NCBI GenBank assembly: GCA_023390485.1
Contig: JAEWCT010000323.1
Coordinates: 1-9,434 of the forward strand
Direction of reading: 5' to 3'
Length of the DNA: 9,434 bases
Origin: Pseudomonadota bacterium
Lineage (GTDB): Bacteria; Pseudomonadota; Alphaproteobacteria; Rhizobiales; Hyphomicrobiaceae
Shown here piece after piece: positions 6,236 to 9,434 of this stretch. The position numbers and the translations under genes were made by a program. The notes beneath the pieces are model-generated. The model was not told the origin of the DNA. It saw nothing but the letters and a program-made list of their open reading frames with translations, and made no database searches. Positions within the stretch are counted from its first letter, which is position 1. Each line of letters starts with the position of its first letter.

Positions 6236-7354
6236 TCAAGCCATCATGCGAGCGACGCAGTCCGCAATCGCGAGTGACGCGGTCAAACCCGGGCTCTCGA
6301 TACCGTAGAGCCCGACGAAGCCCTTCACTCCGTGCTCATTTTCACCGTGGATCGCGAAGTCTGCGGGCGGCGTTCCCTCGGCGTAGATCTTCGGCCGGAT
6401 ACCGGTGTAGGCGGGCACGAGCGCGCCTTCGGGCAGACCCGGCCAGTAGCGTTTGATCTCTTTCGCGAACACCGCGTGGCGCGCATCAGGATCGTCGAAC
6501 GCATAGTCGATGTCATCCTGCCAATGGATATCGGGTCCGAACTTGGCGGCGCCGGACATGTCGAGCGTCAGGTGGATGCCGAGCGCGTCGGGCGACGGCA
6601 TCGGATAGACGAGGTGCTTGAACGGCGCGCGCATCGACAATGCGAAGTAATGGCCTTTCGCGGGGAAAAGCTTCGGTACGACGTACCCGGACTTCGCAGG
6701 GCGCAGCGTGCGCCCGATGCGCGAGGCACCCAATCCGGCCGCGTTGACGACGCGGGCGCAGGTCAAATCCGGGACCTCCCCTGCCGACGAGATCGACAGG
6801 CGGAATTCACCTTTCGAGACCGGAGCTATACCGACGACCTCGGAATTGAAAGCGATTTGTCCGCCTACATCGAGAAGCCGTGTTTCGAAGACTGCCATCA
6901 GGCTGTGGCTGTCGATTATTCCCGTCGACGGCGACAGTGTTGCAGCGACGCAGCGAATTTCGGGTTCGAGGCGGTTGGCCTCCGCCATCGTCAACCGCGC
7001 CAGATCGCCGACGCCGTTGCGGATGGCCCTTTCTTCGATCATCGCGAGCTCATCGACTTCGGCTTCGTTCGTCGCGACGAGAAGCTTGCCGCAGCGGTTG
7101 ACCGGGACCTTGTGTTCCTCGGCGAATGCGTAGAGGCGCTTCTTGCCTTCGACGCAGAGTTTGGCGCGGAGCGATCCTTCGGGATAATAAATTCCGGCGT
7201 GGATGACTTCGGAATTTCGCGAAGACGTTTCGGTGCCGAACGCAGGGTGGCGCTCGACGACAAGGACATCGTGCCCGAGGCTCGCGAGTTCGGCAGCAAC
7301 GGCCAGCCCGACGGCGCCGGCTCCGATCACCACCGTTTCGACTTCAACCGACAT
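6236..7354 (-). CDS. FAD-dependent oxidoreductase, L-2-hydroxyglutarate oxidase/dehydrogenase (LhgO/L2HGDH)-like
   Basis: This 372-residue protein, close to the usual family length, is a DAO-type flavoprotein. It shows the N-terminal dinucleotide fold VVIGAGAVGLA (8-18) with the ribose-binding acid E34 in VVERH. The family signature TSSRNSEVIHAGIYYP (43-58) carries the conserved Arg-Asn-Ser and His. RVVNAAGLGA (201-210), GIHLTLDMSG (259-268), GIRPKI (318-323) and the closing FAD-contacting YGIESPGLTASLAIAD (350-365) follow. Members oxidise L-2-hydroxyglutarate or related 2-hydroxy acids to the 2-keto acid and pass electrons to a quinone or oxygen. No signal peptide or membrane segment is visible, so it is probably cytoplasmic or peripheral. 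The ATG at 7354 is the natural start, with G-rich sequence just upstream. It has the same orientation as the FkbH operon but lies 429 bases away, so co-transcription is doubtful. The exact substrate is not certain. Confidence 0.88.
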   Translation of the reverse strand: MSVEVETVVIGAGAVGLAVAAELASLGHDVLVVERHPAFGTETSSRNSEVIHAGIYYPEGSLRAKLCVEGKKRLYAFAEEHKVPVNRCGKLLVATNEAEVDELAMIEERAIRNGVGDLARLTMAEANRLEPEIRCVAATLSPSTGIIDSHSLMAVFETRLLDVGGQIAFNSEVVGIAPVSKGEFRLSISSAGEVPDLTCARVVNAAGLGASRIGRTLRPAKSGYVVPKLFPAKGHYFALSMRAPFKHLVYPMPSPDALGIHLTLDMSGAAKFGPDIHWQDDIDYAFDDPDARHAVFAKEIKRYWPGLPEGALVPAYTGIRPKIYAEGTPPADFAIHGENEHGVKGFVGLYGIESPGLTASLAIADCVARMMA

Positions 7355-7451
7355 TCCCGGAATGCCCCACCCCGTTTGCCCCGGGTTTCATTACCCGCTG
7401 CCGAGCGGCTCGTGAATAGGTTGGCCCGGAATACACACGGCTTTGGCTCGT

Positions 7452-7487
7452 GCGACCACTCAGAAGGCGCAATCGCGGGGTGGTCGC
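7452..7487. repeat. Inverted repeat GCGACCAC-N20-GTGGTCGC
   Basis: The 8-base arms at 7452-7459 and 7480-7487 are perfect complements. Inside them CGC/GCG can pair again around AATC, so a long two-part hairpin is possible. It lies about 100 bases upstream of the oxidoreductase start, in the divergent region. It could be an operator or an mRNA structure. There is no T-run to suggest a terminator. Confidence 0.3.
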
Positions 7488-7614
7488 GGAACGCTCGTGG
7501 GATCCAGCGGTTGCGGGACAAAGTTCGCATTCGAAGAGCGGCTCATACCGCCCAGGCGCGCCGCTCGGGCAAAGCTCGGCCACAACGTCAGCATGTCAAA
7601 GCGAGGTGGGCGTA

Positions 7615-7806
7615 ATGAATGAAAAAATGAAATGGCATCCATTTGACTCCGACCTGCCCGCCGCCACCAAACGGGGTAAGCGGCGGCATCCAAGCGCGAA
7701 ACCCGTCAGCCATCGAACGACCAGCGATCGGCTTCTCCCACGCGAACAACGCCCGGACGCTCGCGATCCCACCCGGCGCAGGGAGAGAGCGGCGAAGAAG
7801 CGGTAA
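7615..7806 (+). CDS. Small basic hypothetical protein (63 aa), uncertain
   Basis: An ATG at 7615 is preceded by GAGGTGG with about eight bases of spacing to the AGG, a usable ribosome site, and opens a 63-residue frame ending in TAA. The product begins MNEKMKWHPFDSDLPAATKRG and is strongly basic, with an Arg/Lys-rich end (RRRERAAKKR) and no hydrophobic segment, so it would be soluble and possibly nucleic-acid-binding. No family is recognised. It lies in the same direction as and 224 bases before the ParA gene. The larger open frame that contains it starts at 7450 without a ribosome site. The GC-rich background makes chance frames common, so this may not be a gene. Confidence 0.35.
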   Translation: MNEKMKWHPFDSDLPAATKRGKRRHPSAKPVSHRTTSDRLLPREQRPDARDPTRRRERAAKKR

Positions 7807-7875
7807 GCGATTTTGCGCAATTTGCTCAGCCGCACGGCCCAGTGGCCCCCAAATCCATAGAACCTGCGAATTGGC

Positions 7876-7888
7876 GGACTTAAAGTCC
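7876..7888. repeat. Palindrome GGACTT-A-AAGTCC upstream of the ParA gene
   Basis: This is a perfect 13-base odd palindrome about 142 bases before the ParA start codon. Together with the repeat at 7950-7977 it makes two dyads in a 224-base leader. ParA genes are often autoregulated, but usually through ParB or an N-terminal helix-turn-helix that this short ParA lacks. The binding factor is unknown. Confidence 0.25.
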
Positions 7889-7949
7889 TGGCGATGTAAT
7901 CGGCCGCCGCAAGTGCATTTTACGTCCGGCGCATCGCGCTTTTCCTAAC

Positions 7950-7977
7950 ACGTCTTGCGTCTCTTGAAGTAAGACGT
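7950..7977. repeat. Inverted repeat ACGTCTT-N14-AAGACGT upstream of the ParA gene
   Basis: Perfect 7-base arms occur at 7950-7956 and 7971-7977, centred about 67 bases before the ParA ATG. The arms are about two helical turns apart centre to centre (21 bases), a geometry seen at dimer-binding operators. It may overlap the promoter. No regulator is identified. Confidence 0.3.
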
Positions 7978-8030
7978 CATCACTCGTGGGAAAGAAGACG
8001 GACAAGAAAAGCGCACGCTAAGGAGTGCGA

Positions 8031-8693
8031 ATGCCATTAATCGTGTCGTTCGTCAGTCAGAAGGGGGGCGTCGGCAAAAGCACGCTCGCACGGGCCCTCG
8101 CCGCAGTCGGGGCCACGGGCCGGCTGAGGGTCAAGCTCGCGGACCTCGATATCCAGCAACAAACTGCCGTCAGATGGGGCAAAGCGCGCCGGCTGCGCGC
8201 GGCGGCTTCTCCCGTCGAGGTAGGAGCATTCCGCACATTCGAAGATGCGCTCGAGGATTGTGAATCTTTTGATCTCGTCATCGTCGATACACCCGGCCAC
8301 ACGAGCCCAGCGACAGGCACCGTCGCACGCGCCTCGCATGTCGTCGTCGTGCCGACGAGCGCCACCATCGACGATCTCTATCCGACCGTTCTCCTGCTCC
8401 ATGCGCTGGAAGAAATCGGAATTCCGCGCAGCCGGCTCGCCGTCGCGCTCTGCCGCGTCTTGGAAGCGGAGGAGGAGAACGTCGCGAGGGACTATGTCCA
8501 TGCCGCCGGGTACGAGTTGTTGCCGGGGTTCATCCCGGAGCGCTCGACGTACCGCAACGCGCAGAATCGCGGCCAGGCACTCACCGAGACCATCGACGGA
8601 TCTGCAAACGAATCCGCTAATCTTCTCATCGAGAGTTTGCTGAGGAAGATCGCGGCACAATCGGCCGGGATGCGAAATGGGACAAGCGACTGA
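8031..8693 (+). CDS. ParA/MinD-type P-loop ATPase (orphan ParA)
   Basis: This 220-residue protein is a deviant-Walker ATPase of the ParA family, which form ATP-dependent dimers on DNA or membrane to position plasmids, chromosomes or protein complexes. It starts directly with the ATPase fold: QKGGVGKST (10-18) with signature lysine K11 and K16, LADLDIQQQTAVRW (36-49) carrying the switch Asp, DLVIVDTPG (81-89) as Walker B, VVVVPTS (104-110) and the late ERSTYRNAQNRGQALTE stretch (170-186) typical of ParA. It has no N-terminal helix-turn-helix extension, so it resembles small type Ib plasmid ParAs. I chose ATG at 8031 because AAGGAG (8020-8025) lies five bases before it. A GTG at 8025 overlaps that site. 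No parB-like gene follows in the window; the next gene is convergent. Its cargo is therefore unknown. It could be a plasmid or island remnant or a dedicated positioning factor. Confidence 0.88.
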   Translation: MPLIVSFVSQKGGVGKSTLARALAAVGATGRLRVKLADLDIQQQTAVRWGKARRLRAAASPVEVGAFRTFEDALEDCESFDLVIVDTPGHTSPATGTVARASHVVVVPTSATIDDLYPTVLLLHALEEIGIPRSRLAVALCRVLEAEEENVARDYVHAAGYELLPGFIPERSTYRNAQNRGQALTETIDGSANESANLLIESLLRKIAAQSAGMRNGTSD

Positions 8694-8728
8694 CGCCGCC
8701 CACGCCGCTCGACGCCAATTGGCCGCAA

Positions 8729-8754
8729 GCGGCGACGGTTCCACCGTCGACCGC
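8729..8754. terminator. GC-rich hairpin between convergent genes, possible bidirectional terminator
   Basis: GCGGCGACGGT (8729-8739) pairs with ACCGTCG plus CCGC (8743-8754, one A bulged) around a three-base loop, giving an 11-base-pair GC-rich stem. It lies in the 86 bases between the ParA stop and the stop of the convergent small gene, where a shared terminator is expected. An alternative short stem (GCCGC/GCGGC, 8722-8733) competes with it. There is no T-run on either side, so intrinsic termination would be weak. Confidence 0.4.
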
Positions 8755-8779
8755 CGCCCGCGATGTATTCACTGAATGC

Positions 8780-9070
8780 TCAGTGCACCAATCTCGACTT
8801 CAAGAAGCCGAGAACGAGCGCGGTAATGCCACCGCTCACGCCACCGGTGACGAAGCTGGATACAATCGTTCCGATGTCGAGCCCGGAGGTCGCCGCGGCG
8901 CCGCCGAGGCCAAGGAGAGAGCTCAAAATCTGGCCGCCGACGCCGCCGCCAAGGGCGCCGACGATCGAATTGCCGAGCGTGCCCAAGCTTGCCTTGTCGG
9001 AAAGCGCACCTGCGGCGTTGCCGCCGAGCGCACCGCTGATAAGTTGGATGATCAATGCCGCGAGGTTCAT
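8780..9070 (-). CDS. Small glycine-rich hydrophobic protein (96 aa), probable membrane protein
   Basis: This 96-residue protein is made almost wholly of hydrophobic, Gly/Ala-rich segments with glycine-zipper patterns: SGALGGNAAGAL (12-23), NSIVGALGGGVGGQ (34-47), LLGLGGAAATSG (52-63) and TGGVSGGITALVLGFL (75-90), ending in a short basic tail. It probably sits in the inner membrane as two or more packed helices. It recalls the glycine-rich helices of the YeaQ/YmgE (GlsB) small membrane proteins, without a clear match, and similar unnamed proteins are familiar from rhizobial genomes. The start ATG at 9070 is set by GAGGAG (plus 9078-9083) seven bases upstream. A longer frame from 9181 exists but its extra 37 residues lack hydrophobic character and a ribosome site. 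It converges on the ParA gene. Function unknown. Confidence 0.75.
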   Translation of the reverse strand: MNLAALIIQLISGALGGNAAGALSDKASLGTLGNSIVGALGGGVGGQILSSLLGLGGAAATSGLDIGTIVSSFVTGGVSGGITALVLGFLKSRLVH

Positions 9071-9434
9071 ATGAATTCTCCTCAAATACGCACAACGCAA
9101 AGCCGGAAGCCGCGCTGAGCCTCGGCGCTCCACCGGGTCATGAAAATACAAGACCAGAGAACCCGCTCCGCGTTGCAGCAATTTCTTGGACAGGCTTAAA
9201 AATTTCGAGCCGCTGCGGGGCGTAACGCGGTCGTGCCATATGTCCGCTTGCGGAGCATTTCACGTGGCACAAGTCGACGCAGCGGGCGGTGCCGGTGGCG
9301 GTCCGCAGCCTTCCAAGCAGGTCGTTTTGATCTTCGGGTGGGCTCTGCGGCGCCGGTTGCAACGGCGCTTAGGGGCTCTAAGGACAAGCGCCAGCCACGG
9401 GGTTTGTCGGTGTGGCCGGCGCTCAGCAAACGGA
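9071..9434. other. Right-end region upstream of the small glycine-rich gene; no supported gene
   Basis: The 364 bases to the window edge contain open frames on both strands, including a plus-strand frame from an ATG at 9240 that stays open to the edge. None has a ribosome site, recognisable domain or believable composition (Arg/Gly-rich GC shadows). The promoter of the glycine-rich gene should lie here on the minus strand, but no good -35/-10 pair was found. Confidence 0.4.

Larger units (their letters stand above)
7355..8030. other. Divergent intergenic region between oxidoreductase and ParA genes
   Basis: The oxidoreductase (minus) and the parA-like gene (plus) are transcribed away from each other across 676 bases. 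The region holds one plausible small plus-strand ORF (7615-7806) and three inverted repeats (7452-7487, 7876-7888, 7950-7977). The other open frames are overlapping Arg/Pro-rich shadows with no support. I found no promoter pair with a convincing -35/-10 match for either gene. Confidence 0.4.

Noticed and set aside
6332..7615. A 427-codon plus-strand open frame antisense to the oxidoreductase.
   Set aside because: It is the mirror of a well-supported flavoprotein gene. The translated product is Arg/Asp/Val-rich without motifs, as is usual for antisense frames in GC-rich genes.
8037..8744. A 235-codon minus-strand open frame antisense to the ParA gene.
   Set aside because: It is a shadow of the ParA coding frame, with no motif and no ribosome site; the ParA motifs on the opposite strand are unambiguous.
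8677..8775. A 32-codon frame (ATG at 8677, overlapping the ParA gene end) that could be a coupled downstream mini-gene or ParB substitute.
   Set aside because: It has no clear ribosome site, no recognisable motif, and runs through the GC-rich hairpin of the convergent gap. Open frames of this length are expected by chance at this GC content.
9071..9181. An N-terminal extension of the glycine-rich protein to a start at 9181.
   Set aside because: The extra residues are basic and unlike the rest, while the ATG at 9070 has an excellent GAGGAG site seven bases upstream.
9256..9271. A parS-like site, CATTTCACGTGGCACA, 12 of 16 matches to the chromosomal ParB-binding consensus, near a ParA gene.
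   Set aside because: The centre CACGTG is a common six-base palindrome; another copy lies inside the GT2 gene near 1099. The flanks are asymmetric, with two mismatches on each side, and no ParB gene is in the window. Chance is the simpler explanation.

Overview
This looks like a piece of a chromosome (or large replicon) from a GC-rich alphaproteobacterium. The style of the proteins (a GT26 transferase with the CDSR motif variant, a BcsA-like GT2, an L-2-hydroxyglutarate-dehydrogenase-like enzyme, an orphan ParA, a small glycine-rich membrane protein) fits the Hyphomicrobiales (Bradyrhizobium/Beijerinckia/methylotroph relatives). That placement is an impression from the proteins; no rRNA or tRNA marker is present to confirm it.

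Left two thirds (about 1-5806): a minus-strand surface-polysaccharide block. Read in the direction of transcription it holds (i) a 792-residue protein joining a left-handed beta-helix (hexapeptide-repeat) acyltransferase domain to a complete FkbH-type HAD/GNAT enzyme; (ii) overlapping it, a second hexapeptide-repeat acyltransferase joined to a C-terminal acyl carrier protein with a DSL phosphopantetheine site; (iii) a WecG/TagA/CpsF (GT26) glycosyltransferase; (iv) a membrane-anchored processive-type GT2 glycosyltransferase; and, after a 395-base gap with a good candidate promoter, (v) the first codons of another minus-strand gene cut by the window edge.

The most notable feature is the pair (i)+(ii). 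FkbH enzymes are known to convert the glycolytic intermediate 1,3-bisphosphoglycerate into glyceryl-S-ACP. Here the loader and the carrier are each fused to a sugar O/N-acyltransferase of the same family and sit beside two glycosyltransferases. No FkbG/FkbI/FkbK-like gene for making methoxymalonyl-ACP lies in the window. The inferred job is decoration of a cell-surface glycan with a glyceryl (or similar C3 hydroxyacyl) group delivered from an ACP.

Middle (5807-8030): a 429-base non-coding gap, a minus-strand FAD oxidoreductase of the L-2-hydroxyglutarate oxidase/dehydrogenase family, then a 676-base divergent region with one plausible small basic ORF and several inverted repeats.

Right end (8031-9434): a plus-strand orphan ParA-type ATPase with a strong Shine-Dalgarno sequence, converging on a minus-strand 96-residue glycine-rich hydrophobic protein, with a GC-rich hairpin between them. 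The last 364 bases hold no gene I can support. No IS element, CRISPR array, tRNA or rRNA was seen.
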